This document shows positions 32,101 through 42,675 of a stretch of DNA of 64,000 bases, one piece after another. The notes beneath the pieces are model-generated. The model searched no databases, was not told the DNA's origin, and saw only the letters and a program-made list of their open reading frames with translations. Both the position numbers and the translations under genes were made by a program. Where the stretch lies: contig OZ037933.1 of assembly GCA_964035575.1 (NCBI GenBank), positions 930,001 to 994,000 on the forward strand, in the 5' to 3' direction. Position 1 is the stretch's first letter; every line of letters begins with the position of its first letter. This stretch comes from Rhynchopus sp. YZ270_cl-10 (taxonomy: Eukaryota > Euglenozoa > Diplonemea > Diplonemida > Diplonemidae).

Positions 32101-34516
32101 TCGAACGCGCGTTTTTTTTTTTTTTTTTTTTTTTTGCGCGTTTTTTTTTTTTTTTCATGTGCGCGTTTTCCGATTTTGGATTTGCGCGTTTTCGATTTTC
32201 GAACGCGCGTTCGAAACCTATGTTTCCACCAAAAAAAAAACCACAGACCATCACGAATGGGCAGCTCACCCAAGACGTCGAGCAGCTGAAGGAGGCTGTG
32301 TCTGCGGACGGTGGTGGTGTCTCCACAAGGCCTGCGACACCTTCCGAGGCGGAGAAGGCAGACGAGCTCGCTGCGCAGAACACAGTGCTGATGCGTGGCC
32401 TGCGCGAGGCAGAGGCGGACGCAGAGCGTGCTCGGGGGAAGGCGGCAGAGTTGGTATGCACTCCTCAAAAACCTAATTTTTTTTTGATTTCCACGCAGCT
32501 GCTAACGATAACGAAATCTAGAGTTATTTTATAAGCTTTTCTTTGATGTCTCTCTGGTGGACAGAATTGCCCCCTTTTTCAAATTAAATCACAAAAAAAC
32601 ATCCCTTTTTTCCACAGGAACGCCAGGTAGCAGACCTCAAGGAGGCTGAAGAGAAGCAGCTGGAGTCAAGCTTCGTAGGGTACGACGAAGAGGTGCGGGA
32701 TTGGCAGCGTCGCTGTCGTGATTTGGAGGATCGTCTTGCGCAGGCACGCGAGGCTGTGGTGGCTGCAGAGCAGAGTGCCGCACAGCAGGCAGAAGCGGCA
32801 GAGGACTACAAGCAGATTGCGAAGGAGATGACACAGAAGGGGGACGAGCTGGAGGAGGAGGTGGCAGGGCTGCAGGCTGCGTTGGGGAGCGCGCAGGAAA
32901 TACAGGCAGAGCAGGCGGCCACGCTGGCACAGCAGGCAGAGAAGACAACACCACCCTCAGAGCAAGACGCAACCCCTTCCGACACCCCCACCGTCGCGCA
33001 GCTCACCCAGCAGGTGGTCTTCCTGAAGGAGCAGAACTCTGCCTTGCGGAAGACTATTGCGGACTTTAAGAGCAGAAATATGTTTCTTGCGCTCGACAAA
33101 AACGAGCTGGTGGATCAGTTTACTGAAGCAGAGTCGAAGGCGACGACGCTACGGAAGCAGGCAGAGGCATTGCAGGCTACCCTCGCAGAAGAGCGGAAGG
33201 TAAATGAACAAAAGGACTCTGAAATCGAACAGTACAAAACAGAGATTCTCCACCTCTCCAAAGGGTACACACCTGCAAAGGAGAATCAAAACCAATCATT
33301 CCAGACCCCTCCTAGCCAGCCTGCTGCGTACGACGACTCTCCTGCATACGAAAGCCAAGAGCTTCTTCTTGAAAACACCCGTCAAGAGCTTCACAACATG
33401 ACGGAAGAGTACCGGGAACAGCTTCGTATTAACAGCGCCTTGAGACTGCAGATAGAGGATATGTCTGAAGGGCTGAGAGGGCAGCGTATGAGCGATGCGC
33501 ATGCTGAGGCGGTGGATGCAGTGCGTGGTACTCCGCAGAGCGGTGCGTGGCGTGGTGCAGGCAACACCAATACTATCCAGCACAGTGGTGTCTCGCCCTC
33601 TCGCAGTGCAACACAGCGCCACATCCCCAGCCCGCAGAACACAAGCCACAGCACCATGCAGGACACCTCGTTGTATCAGACGCAGCTAGACAACCTGGAG
33701 GAGGTGGCGCAGTTTCTGCAGCTCCGCACCCTAGGGGTGGAGGCAGATGCCGCTGTGGTGGAGGCATTGAACGACCAGACGTCTCGTGTCAAGAGAGACT
33801 TTGAGAAGGTCGACGCCATGCTGCAAAGCGAGGACGGCGACAGAGCCCTGCTGGAAGGGTTGCGGACGATGTTCGACCGCGACACTGGTGTGCTTCATGA
33901 GAAGAACTCACAGCTGCAGTCCTCGATTTTGAAGCTGCAGCAGGCGTACAAGCATATTCTGGGCATCCTACACACCGGACAGCACGCCGCATCACGTCGT
34001 CCACAGCCACAACAGAGCAACACCTCAAAGGACGCAGAAGTCGAGAACGTTGCCCTCCGCTGTGTCGTCCAGCTTGTCGCAGGACAGCTCAAGCTCCGTG
34101 ACGACAAGCTCCGTCGTCTCCGTGAGAAGCATGCACGGGTGGTCGCAGATGTGCGTCACTCCTCCGGTAGTGGCAACACTGTCTCCAGTGGCGGGGCACG
34201 CAAGATTGCAGTGCACGACGTTGTGTCTGATTTGACTGAGGTCTTTGCTCGGGTGCAGGCGTTGGCACAGCACGTCGAGCAGGACCTGCCGTCCTTGGTG
34301 CTGCCGGATATGGACCTATTAGAGGAGCACGCCAGCGCGTTGGTGTTGAAGTACTCAAACCTGCTGAGCGAGTCACGGAGCGTGTCCGCAGCAACAGGGG
34401 GAGGCAGTGGTGCTGGTGGGGGGCGTGTGTCGCCTCTGCCGCCGGACAACAACAATCGCATGCCCGCAAACGCACCCCCATCGTTAGCAGGGTTGCTGCC
34501 GTACAGAGCCCTGTGA
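23130..34516 (+). CDS. Giant WD40 plus coiled-coil scaffold protein
   Basis: Six exons: 23130-28697, 28842-29330, 30491-30775, 30913-31287, 32247-32453 and 32618-34516. Together they encode about 2,940 residues, and all five introns are phase 0. The N-terminus (about residues 30-330) is a beta-propeller of about seven blades with repeated VWTA, VWIG, VWSGG and VWSAG strands of the type seen in front of inositol-phosphatase and cytoskeletal proteins. From about 335 to beyond 2,400 the sequence is nearly continuous heptad-rich coiled coil, Arg/Glu/Ala-dominated, broken by Ser/Pro hinges (about 680-700 and 850-880). The C-terminal 300 residues alternate coiled coil with Ser/Gly-rich linkers. No enzyme domain is seen. 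A structural role in cytoskeleton, basal body or flagellum is inference. Introns 2 and 4 carry mobile DNA. Confidence 0.9.
29690..30240 (-). pseudogene. Antisense coding-like relic in giant-gene intron 2
   Basis: On the minus strand, 30034 to 29702 is open for 110 codons. Its second half (LDKYSFEVATSLFLEQLSRV, then FALCQEIGGKPLDCIEFLEA) looks like genuine protein. A second stretch upstream (about 30260-29985, SDVTETLCDRATDAVEG) is in another frame. It lies wholly inside the 1,160-bp intron 2. No family identified. It is probably mobile-element or gene debris, though a small nested gene cannot be ruled out. Confidence 0.3.
30262..30381 (+). repeat. R1 long copy in giant-gene intron 2
   Basis: CAGATGTAAATCACGAAATG through GGACTGCACGGTTGGGTGTC, CGGTCATTGTACCAAGATAG and GTATTTCAGTTAAC. 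About 90% like the copy in protease intron 4 by eye. Confidence 0.75.
31317..32226. mobile_element. 0.9 kb long foldback filling intron 4 of the giant gene
   Basis: The left end CATAGGTTTCGAACGCGCGT is mirrored at the right end as ACGCGCGTTCGAAACCTATG. Inner landmarks are also mirrored: ATGGATGTCCAAAGTACTTG (about 31700) with its inverse near 32070-32092, and ACTTTTTTACCCTCTGACAG with its inverse near 31965-31995. The outer arms are arrays of TTCGAACGCGCGTT palindromes and the inner arms of CAAGTACTTG palindromes. The element fills nearly the whole 959-bp intron, leaving short host ends with the GTATGG donor and CCACAG acceptor. Confidence 0.8.
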
Positions 34517-34705
34517 GAGACCCTTTTTCATGTCCCGCAAACCCGCAATTTTGTTTTTGTGAAATTTGAAAGCAACGTTTTGATTTTTTTCCACATTTTT
34601 TAATAGGGTAAATTGCGATAACACGTATACTTTTTTTTTCGATTTGCGATAACACGTACACAAAAAGTATACGTGTTATCGCGAACAAAAACGTACGTGT
34701 TTTCC

Positions 34706-34800
34706 CAGGTGCCCAGGTACCCAGGTACCCAGGTACCCAGGTACCCAGGTACCCAGGTACCCAGGTACCCAGGTACCCAGGTACCCAGGTACCCAGGTAC
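34706..34800. repeat. CCAGGTAC octamer array
   Basis: About eleven tandem copies of the 8-mer CCAGGTAC, which contains the palindrome GGTACC only at unit junctions. The array lies near the left end of the MULE-like element. The frames across it (VPGYLGT) are artefacts of the repeat. Confidence 0.8.
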
Positions 34801-35199
34801 ACGGTACACTGTGTACAAGGAAAAAAGTCGTGAAAGAGCAACCACAGCTCCACATGACAAACACAAAAGTGTCCAGTCACGTGGGGCATTCATGCACTGA
34901 GGAGATAATGATCCAACAATTTACAAGAAAGATTACTTAACCTACTGCTGGAAGTTGCCAGGTCGTAGTAACACACAAAGTGTGCCTCCGTTCGGGAATA
35001 CCGGATATTCTAGAGACCAAAGAGGCCTCTTCCGCTAGTCAAGGTATAACCGAATGAACGGCCCAAGACCCCCGTGGAGAAGTTAAATGTTGTAATGCTA
35101 TCAAGTAGAAACTGCGACCACTGTCTTACCCTCCTCAATGCATGGTGGAAGATGTCTTTGACAACAAATATCCTGTACCCAGGTACCCATATTCCCAGA

Positions 35200-35375
35200 C
35201 CCACGCAGTACCACGTCGCAGTACTACGCAAAATTTACCACCAGACCCTGTGTTCGTGCACCTTAAGTACGTAAGTCTGGTTCCCAGACCCACGCAGTGG
35301 CACATGACCGCAAGTGTGAGTGACCCACACAGAGGGATACGCAAAATTTACCACCAGACCCTGTCTTCTGAATGT
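35200..35375 (+). repeat. Two direct copies of a segment shared with 52685-52765
   Basis: Each copy holds CCCAGACCCACGCAGT and later CGCAAAATTTACCACCAGAC. The second copy also holds GTGAGTGACCCACAC. The minus strand at 52765-52685 carries the same order and leads directly into the zinc-ribbon-coding fragment there, so these may be captured pieces of the same source gene. Confidence 0.6.
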
Positions 35376-36280
35376 CACACGTACATTTTTTTGAACACTT
35401 TTCGCGATAACACGTACATATTTCGCTAAAAAACGGGGTGCTCGCAACCGCGTTCTAGACCCCCACAGATGCTCAAAAGTGCCAAATTTTGCTTTTAATG
35501 GCCTCAAATCGTCGAAATTAGCCCTTTATGGGGGTCCCAAAAAAAAAATTCGAGGGTCCAGGTATGGAGAGCGAGCACCTTAGAAGGAGAAAACACGTAC
35601 ATTTTTTTGACCACTTTTCGCGATAACACGTACACTTTTTCGACCACTTTTCGCGATAACACGTATACTTTTTGTGTACGTGTTATCGCAAATGGAAACA
35701 AAAAGTATACGTGTTATCGCAATTTACCCTTTTTAATATTCCTGACGACGTATAGTGCGACATAGGATTATATTTTTGAAAACCTTTTCCCTTTTTGCAG
35801 CACATTAGGAAGTTTTCATCTTGCAAAAACTTTTCTTCAAAAGGTGCGTATACAAAAAGTATGAATTTAATTTGATAGATTTTTGAGGGGGTTTTGGGGA
35901 CCTTTTTTTTGATCGTGTAGGTGTGTCAGCCGACGTTCGCACAACGCCTTTTAGATGGGTGACCATGTGGTCGTCGTTTTTTGTTTTCTTTTTGACCCGC
36001 GTTCAAAAAAAAATGCAAAAAAAAAAAATTATTATCTCAGCCGAGAGGAATGAGAACACAAGTCTTCTTTTTTCAGTTTTTTTTGGTGGGGGGCGGTTTT
36101 TTTGCACTATTTTTTACCTTCTCTTTCTTCCAGAGCCTTGCGTACGTCGAGACGCCTGTACTGTCATTGTGTGATTTGCCCCTCTCCGCTTTGTTTGTAA
36201 GTATTCGAACTGCCCGCATAGAGGCACTTTATTTATTGCTTTTTTTTTCTTCTTCTTTTTTTGCATTTTTCAAACCCTTA

Positions 36281-36990
36281 CTGTAAAATCGTTTAATTTG
36301 TCACTTACGATAATGTGACAGAATGACAAAAATGGTGACAAAATGACATATTATATAAGTGACACATTTTTATGATGATTTAATTATGTTTTGGGACCAC
36401 ATATGGGGAGGCTGTAGTGGGAAGGGTGGTCAGGTGTGAGAAGACGCTGTAGACGGTTGAAAGGGGGCTGTGCGGAGCACAGGAGACAACGCTTTCTCTA
36501 CTGGCTGACATCGAGACGAACACAGAACAGAAAAGTACTTTTTGTTGTGTCGACAATCGCCGAGTAATCCCACCAGGTGGGAGAATTCGGGTTTGTATTC
36601 AAAGTTGGCCGAAGCCTTTACTACGGAAGGTATAGACGTAGTTCGTCCTGAACCCTTAAGAGCAACTTTAAGGAAGAAAAGAACCTTCAAAGGGGTAGTC
36701 CGCGTCACGGTGCACGGCTACATGCTAAGAAGGGGTTTTGGAGGTTACAGTTGAGAGACTGCCCTCATTTCAAAAGTGGGAAGGTGAGGTGGAAACATTT
36801 TTTTAAACTTTTTTTGTACTCAGGGAGCGAAAAGCATCGCGTACTTTAAAAAGTAGACACAAAAATAACCATAAACATAAATTAAATCATCATTTAATGT
36901 GACACATATTATTAGGGTGTGACAAAGTTTATTTATGACTGATATTTCAAATCAGTTAATTAAATTGTGACAAATTAAACGATTTTACAG
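36281..36990. mobile_element. 710-bp TA-flanked inverted-repeat element
   Basis: The perfect 24-bp TIR begins CTGTAAAATCGTTTAATTTG, with flanking TA at 36279-36280 and 36991-36992. Internal GTGACA-rich sequence is also partly mirrored. The interior minus strand contains a coding-like frame (36708-36430) with IPSVVKASANFEYKPEF, the R8 motif. TA duplication suggests Tc1/mariner-type mobilisation. No complete transposase. Confidence 0.75.
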
Positions 36991-37184
36991 TACTTTGTGA
37001 CTTTGTTATTGTTGCTTTTTGTTAGAAACGTTTATAGAGAAATACAGAATATGCGTACATAGAGAGTAGTGGAGACAAAATAAATAAAAAAAGAAGTGTT
37101 TTTGTGTTTCAATTCGACTCACCATCCCCTCTCTGTACTCCTTACCACTCTCTGTTTGGATGGTTTTGATTACATCTTCTGTTG

Positions 37185-37268
37185 TTGGCCGCAGGGTACT
37201 TCCGCTTTCATCCGGGGCTGGCCTCGTATGTAGGTCAGTCGGAGGTACCTGCATTGATAACTTCACTT
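37185..37268 (+). repeat. R4 copy
   Basis: GGCCGCAGGGTACTTCCGCT, GGTCAGTCGGAGGTACCTGC, then GATAACTTCAC. Same family as 1065-1155. Confidence 0.7.
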
Positions 37269-37274
37269 TGATGC

Positions 37275-37345
37275 TCGCGGATTAGCGGCTCAGGGGGTTA
37301 GGCTGCACAAAACAGCTCTCTCTTCCACACAGAGAAACGGTGTCT
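37275..37345 (+). repeat. Segment duplicated at 63375-63440
   Basis: GATTAGCGGCTCAGGG followed by a CACACAG-GAAACGG segment. The same order is found at 63375-63440, with a different spacer. Confidence 0.55.
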
Positions 37346-37481
37346 TGACTACCCATGGTGCAATTAGACACATTTTTTTCTCCTACATTTTTCACCTATT
37401 CTGCACACAAAAAATTACACGAATAAAAAAAATTCTCATTTCCCCAACACACCCCACAGGACAACACGTGGGTGCCAAACA

Positions 37482-40400
37482 ATGAAGATGCGAGGAAGGA
37501 TAGCCCTGCTTCTCTTCCCCCTTCTCCCCTGCTTGGACGCCATCACGACGTGCGCAGACCTGAAGGAGGAGACCCCTTGCAAGGCAGCCTCCTGCGACGA
37601 AGGTGCACGCAGATGCCACTGGTCAAGCGTCTCTGAAACCTGCTCGTGCCCTCCTGCAGCGACGTGCGCTGCGTACAACCAAGAAGCGTGCGCGAACTTT
37701 GCGTGCCCAGACCTGGAGGGCAGCAGCTGTGCGTGGGATGCACTCACCTCCTCCTGCAGCTGTGCTGTGGAGGCCACAAAGTGTGCGGACTTCAAAGTTG
37801 AGTCCATCTGCGTAGCGAAGCCGTGCCCCAAAGACAAGCACCGTCTCTGTCGCTGGGACGGTAGTGCCTGCGCATGTCCAGAGGCGGCTACGTCGTGCAC
37901 AGACTATTGGAACAAAGACACGTGCGCGAAGTTCACCTGCCCAGAGGAGGGAACAGAGGCGGACTGTGTGTGGAATGAGGCAAGGGGTCTCTGTGATTGC
38001 GACGTCACAGCCGAGACCTGTGCAGGCTACACGCAGGAAAGCATCTGCACAGCGAAGGTGTGTCCCAGCAACGCCGCCCTGCTGTGTGCTTGGCAGGAGG
38101 GTGCCTGCGCCTGCAGCACCGCAGGCGGGTGTGCGGCTTACTGGAATGAGGAGTCCTGCCCGCAGCAGACCTGCCCAGGGGACGCAGGGCACGACTGCTT
38201 CTGGGACACCGACAAAGAAGACTGCGACTGCGACGTGCGTGACGTGGCGCAGTGCTCAGGCTACCTCACAGAGGCCATCTGCACCGAGAAGGTGTGCCCC
38301 GAAAATGCAAACCTTCTGTGCAAATGGAACGCCAAGTTGGGCTGTACGTGTCCTGCTGCGACGGTGTGTGAGGATTATATAAACGAGGAGGGTTGTCCGA
38401 AATTTAACTGCCCGACAGACTCTGCTAGTTTGTGTGCCTGGCGCTCTGAGCTGAAGAAGTGTGCGTGCGATGTGTTTGACGCAAATGAGTGTGCAGACTA
38501 CCCTACACAGGCAAGCTGTGTGGACAAGATCTGTCCCGAGAACACAGACCTCCGCTGTGCGTGGAGTGGCACTGCCTGCTTCTGCAAGCCTGCAGCCACG
38601 TGTGAGGACTACGCATCTGCAGAGACGTGCGCCACGTTCCCATGCCCCATGGACACAACGCGCAACTGTCACTTTAGCGAGGGCACCTGCACCTGCCCGC
38701 CACTCACGCCCGAGCCCGCGCCACCTACACCCCCACCTACACCAGAACCCACGCCACCGACACCAGAGCCCGAACCCCCAACGCCAGAGCCTACTCCACC
38801 CACACCCGAGCCCATACCACCCACACCACCACCCACACCCGAACCCACGCCACCCACACCAGAGCCGTCCCCTCCAACCCCAGAGCCTCAGGTAGCGCGT
38901 TGTTCGGACAGGACAACAAAGCTGTCGTGCTGGGAGCAGGGGACGTGCCCCGAGCACGACGAGCCGCTTGCGTACTGCGACTGGGACTTCGACACAGAGA
39001 CGTGCTCCTGCTACTACCCTGCAGGGCGGTGCGAGGACTACCCGTCGAAGGCGCTGTGTGTGAGCAATAAGTGCCCTAACGACGTGGCGCATGCGTGCAG
39101 ATGGGCCGAGGGTGCGCATGGTGGGGAGTGTCTCTGCTCCGATGCGAAGACGTGCGCTGACTACGGCACCAACGTGGCCTACTGCGACAAGCAGCAGTGC
39201 CCTGAGGACACATCGAACAGATGCTTCTGGAACACACAAACAGAGATCTGCGACTGCGACGTGGTGGCAGATGCCTGCGAGGGGTACACCTACGAGTCCA
39301 TCTGCATCCGCAAGCCGTGTCCCAAAGACGACTCACTCAAGTGCAAATGGGACCATACCGAGAACACCTGCACCTGCGCAGCGGCAGAAGGTTGCCACGA
39401 CTACTGGAACAAGGATAGGTGCGACGAGTTCCCCTGTCCAGGCGACGCTGCACACATGTGCGAGTGGAGCGAGGCAAAAGGGCTCTGCGACTGCCATGTA
39501 AACGACGCAAATGAGTGCAAGGACTACAAGACTTCACACATCTGTGCAGGGAGGCCCTGCCCCGAGGACACGGCGCGGGACTGCGAATGGAGTGAGAAGG
39601 ATGTGTGTGCGTGCGTGGACTACGGCGACTGCAGCCACTTCAACAAGGAGAGCTGCAACGAGCAGGTCTGCCCGAATGACCCCACTCGTATGTGTAAGTA
39701 CGACACGGAGTACGAGATGTGCAAATGCGACACGTCAGACGCGAAGGCCTGTTCCGAGTTCAAGTCTGCGGCCCTATGCAACGAGAACGCCTGCCCCGAG
39801 GACAAGGCACGCCAGTGCGCCTGGGATACCAAGGCAGAGACGTGCTCCTGCCCCGTGGCCAAGTCGTGCAAGGACTTCAACCCTGAACTCTGCGACTATC
39901 AGAAGTGCCCCACGGACGAAGCCTTTATGTGCACGCTTGACGAAGTCGGCGTGTGCAGGTGCAACGTGACAGACGCAGGGAAGTGCGCTGACTTCAAGTC
40001 GGAGGAAACATGCAACGTAGAGCCTTGCCCGTCCAACGCAGAGCTGCGCTGTCAGTGGGATGAGTTCGACGGATGCTTCTGCCCAGAGATCGAGTCCTGC
40101 GCAGACTACGCTGATAAGAAGCTGTGCCCGACACACCGCTGCCCGACAGACGAGACACGCTTCTGCAAATGGCACGACGACTACAATATGTGCGTCTGCG
40201 AAGAGAAGGAGGAACCCGAGACTACACCATCGCCCCCGGAGGACGACCCTCGCACACCAACACCGACGTTGACGCTGACACGCACACTCGACTGCAGCGT
40301 GCACGGGGACGAGGCTGTGTGCACTGCGTCGCTGTGTCCAGAGGACGACACCATTAAGTGCTTCTGGGACACGTCCACTTCGGCCTGCACCTGCAAAAAG

Positions 40401-40538
40401 CCTATAGCTTCGTGCAGCAGGTACACCGAAGAGGCGTGCTCCGGTGCGTGCCCGGAGGAGCCAGAGCTCCTCTGTGTGTGGGACAGCGAGAATCTCTGCC
40501 ATTGCAAGTACTTCGAACCAGTACCACCACCTCCGTAG
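37482..40538 (+). CDS. Secreted protein with 23 six-cysteine repeats
   Basis: An intronless 1,018-residue protein. The ATG at 37482 follows CACCCCACAG and a short leader. The first 20 residues (MKMRGRIALLLFPLLPCLDA) are a clear signal peptide. I count 23 tandem modules of about 33-36 residues plus short linkers, with the pattern C-x-D/G-Y/F ... C ... CP ... C-x-W ... C-x-C: ten before and eleven after a PT-rich linker (residues about 407-470, PPTPEP units), then a second linker and two more. Six cysteines per module suggest three disulfides. No membrane anchor or GPI signal is visible, and it ends VPPPP. Extracellular matrix, surface coat or lectin-like roles are guesses. Codon usage matches the neighbours. 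Confidence 0.9.
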   Translation: MKMRGRIALLLFPLLPCLDAITTCADLKEETPCKAASCDEGARRCHWSSVSETCSCPPAATCAAYNQEACANFACPDLEGSSCAWDALTSSCSCAVEATKCADFKVESICVAKPCPKDKHRLCRWDGSACACPEAATSCTDYWNKDTCAKFTCPEEGTEADCVWNEARGLCDCDVTAETCAGYTQESICTAKVCPSNAALLCAWQEGACACSTAGGCAAYWNEESCPQQTCPGDAGHDCFWDTDKEDCDCDVRDVAQCSGYLTEAICTEKVCPENANLLCKWNAKLGCTCPAATVCEDYINEEGCPKFNCPTDSASLCAWRSELKKCACDVFDANECADYPTQASCVDKICPENTDLRCAWSGTACFCKPAATCEDYASAETCATFPCPMDTTRNCHFSEGTCTCPPLTPEPAPPTPPPTPEPTPPTPEPEPPTPEPTPPTPEPIPPTPPPTPEPTPPTPEPSPPTPEPQVARCSDRTTKLSCWEQGTCPEHDEPLAYCDWDFDTETCSCYYPAGRCEDYPSKALCVSNKCPNDVAHACRWAEGAHGGECLCSDAKTCADYGTNVAYCDKQQCPEDTSNRCFWNTQTEICDCDVVADACEGYTYESICIRKPCPKDDSLKCKWDHTENTCTCAAAEGCHDYWNKDRCDEFPCPGDAAHMCEWSEAKGLCDCHVNDANECKDYKTSHICAGRPCPEDTARDCEWSEKDVCACVDYGDCSHFNKESCNEQVCPNDPTRMCKYDTEYEMCKCDTSDAKACSEFKSAALCNENACPEDKARQCAWDTKAETCSCPVAKSCKDFNPELCDYQKCPTDEAFMCTLDEVGVCRCNVTDAGKCADFKSEETCNVEPCPSNAELRCQWDEFDGCFCPEIESCADYADKKLCPTHRCPTDETRFCKWHDDYNMCVCEEKEEPETTPSPPEDDPRTPTPTLTLTRTLDCSVHGDEAVCTASLCPEDDTIKCFWDTSTSACTCKKPIASCSRYTEEACSGACPEEPELLCVWDSENLCHCKYFEPVPPPP

Positions 40539-42551
40539 TGAACGACCGACAACGACCAACACGGAGGGCACACTTGATTTATGTTCAGCAAAATAATGCT
40601 TTTTTTTATTTGCATGTAGGACAACCTCAAGAACTCAACGCTTCGAGAGTCAAGGATGTGCCGCGCGAGGAATGAACAAAAGAAAAGAGGGTGTTTTTGT
40701 TTCTTGCACCCCCAGTAACAAAGGGGGGACACACAGCAGCACCAGGACAGCATCTATCCCTGCTTTCCTGGTAGGTGCACACTGTCCTCCGAAAGAGGGC
40801 TTTTTTTTGTATTTCAAGTCAACTTTTCCTTGTTCGCACCGTACGCTGTACTTTCCATTCTATCCCCGCTCTATCCTTCCTTGTTGTTTGGTAGGTTCTT
40901 TCGTCTGCGCGAAAATCAGAGAATTCGAGACAAGCAAAACAGCCGGGCCCCTTTTTCAAAAATAAAGGAAAAACAAAGCCAAAAGAAAAAGTGTGTCATC
41001 AATTTAATTTTGGTTTGCATTTTGCTCTTCTTTCTCCCCACACATACATCACCAGGAGAACGGTGAGAAGTGGGGCGACGCGACCTTTTTTTTTTCTCTT
41101 TTGTTCCTTTTTAAAGGTGCCTCAGTGCGAGAGTCTTTGGGTCATCTTATGAAAAAAAATCCCCTTTTTTTTTTTGTCGATTTCTTTTTGCATTATTTTG
41201 CCATTGGAGGTATGTTGAGTTGTTTTTAGAATTCACTTTATTAGGTCTCACTTAGACAGCAAGGCTCAGGATCATGTACCGTGTTCGTACAAAATTATCG
41301 ACCAGGATTTTTCTGGAAGTTCGACCTTTTTTTACGGTCGATAATGTGCACGAATACGGTATTGCTGCCTTAAGAAGAAATCAATGCCTTTGTGTCCACG
41401 TGAGGCATTCATCGCCTCTTCTAAGACGTTTCTTTCTTTATATGATAACCTGCGTAGTGTCAGTGCCTGCGCCACAGAGAGGCGTTTTTTGCACTATCAA
41501 CTTCATTTGTTTTTTTTTTTTTTTTTGTTGTTATTTTCCACTTTTCTTCGTAGTAGCGTAGTACCACAATGTAGCTGTAGCGTATGCCGTACGATAGATG
41601 CCACGAGATACTGTCAGCACACGCCTTTTATGCTTTTATGATTTTATGCTCGAGTTTTTTATGACATTTTCATCTTTTCAACTTTTCTTTAGGTGACTAA
41701 GTACGAGAGGCTTAGGTTCACCTCATAAACCCCCCTATTTTTTTAGTGCCTGCGTCAGCCGATGAGCGGTAAGGCGTTTGCACTTTCAACTTCTCTCTTT
41801 TTCATTGTTAGACGTGTGTACGCCCCCGTATCGTTCCGGCGCGCCAAGTCTTCTTCTTTTGTGCCTCTACAAGAGCCACACCTTTTTTCCTTTGGTCAGG
41901 AATGCCTTTGTTTCCAAAAAAGGCGCATTTTTTTGTTCCACTTTATATCCCCTCTCTTTGCTCCCTTTTGGACTCTTTCCGAGTGTTATTATTATTTTTT
42001 TTTTTTGTTCACCAATGGTACAGACAGTGTCCGTTGTGCAGCGAAAAAAAAGTATAATACTTGAAGAGAAAATAACCACGTTGACATTGCGCACTCTTCA
42101 CACCACACGACCAGACCCTCTTGGGAGCGAAATATCTCTTGAAGGGGAAATGCCTCACCCCCACCCACCCACCCACCCACCCACCCTTGCTCCTTAGAAG
42201 AAGCTTGATGTGAGATGTGTATGAATTAGCAATTATTGCACCCTACCCGAGGGAGCGATAGTGTGAACGTCTTATCAAGTTCTCTTCCCCTCCCCAACCG
42301 AGATACAAAGCCCCTGAGAGGGCTTTGTATTTCAAGTCAAAAATTTGTTTTGTCTTTGAAAAAAAAAAAAAAAACACAAAAGTTTCATTAGCTTAGAGGT
42401 TCTTCCGACCAGTCCAGCATTTTTTTTAAACAACATCCACAGTTTGTCAATATTTATTTCCCTGCTCCCACCTAAACAACAAATAATTTTCATTCCAACA
42501 CATCAACACCATTTGGAGCCATATTCTGCAGCAAGAATTACCCCCCTATTA
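40539..42551. other. Repeat-dense intergenic region
   Basis: No gene seen. It contains dispersed repeats R1 (40767-40829 and 42296-42350), R3 (41113-41165 and 41692-41740), R6 (41388-41430), R2 (41458-41508 and 41745-41797) and R5 (42510-42552), plus an M1 MITE. About half of the stretch is accounted for by these families. The rest is T/A runs and a CCCA array at about 42156-42184. Confidence 0.65.
41279..41359. mobile_element. MITE family M1 copy (TA-flanked)
   Basis: The ends CCGTGTTCGTACAAAATTAT and CACGAATACGG, with TTATCGACC / GGTCGATAA arms, are flanked by TA at 41277-41278 and 41360-41361. Confidence 0.75.
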
Positions 42552-42675
42552 ACGTATTCGTACAAAATTATCGACCCATTTCAGTAAAATGTGTTCGACC
42601 TTTGGGGTGTCCCGGCGGTACCACACTAACACCCACTTACGCACTTTCACCCCATTTCACCCCATTACACACGTA

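Larger units (their letters stand above)
34606..35729. mobile_element. MULE-like element with 9-bp target duplication
   Basis: Ends GGGTAAATTGCGATAACACG and its inverse CGTGTTATCGCAATTTACCC form TIRs of at least 25 bp. The flanking 9-mer TTTTTAATA is present at 34597-34605 and 35730-35738. A 9-bp duplication with GGG-starting TIRs points to Mutator-like transposition. The interior holds a CCAGGTAC array, several further copies of CGATAACACGTA, and two direct copies of a segment also found at about 52685-52765 in the large element there (CCCAGACCCACGCAGT...ACCAGACCCTGT). No transposase is visible, so it is a non-autonomous, Pack-type-looking element. Confidence 0.75.
34517..37481. other. Intergenic region with two inverted-repeat elements
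   Basis: No host gene seen. It contains a MULE-like element (34606-35729), a TA-flanked element (36281-36990), an R4 copy (37185-37268) and a repeat shared with the end of the window (37275-37345). Sequence between them is T/A-rich. A pyrimidine-poor segment ending CACCCCACAG at 37459 precedes the next gene. Confidence 0.6.

Noticed and set aside
31290-32534. Several frames rich in RAF, NAR and KKK across giant-gene intron 4
   Set aside because: They translate palindromic CGCGCGTT arrays of the foldback. The exons on either side join cleanly without them.
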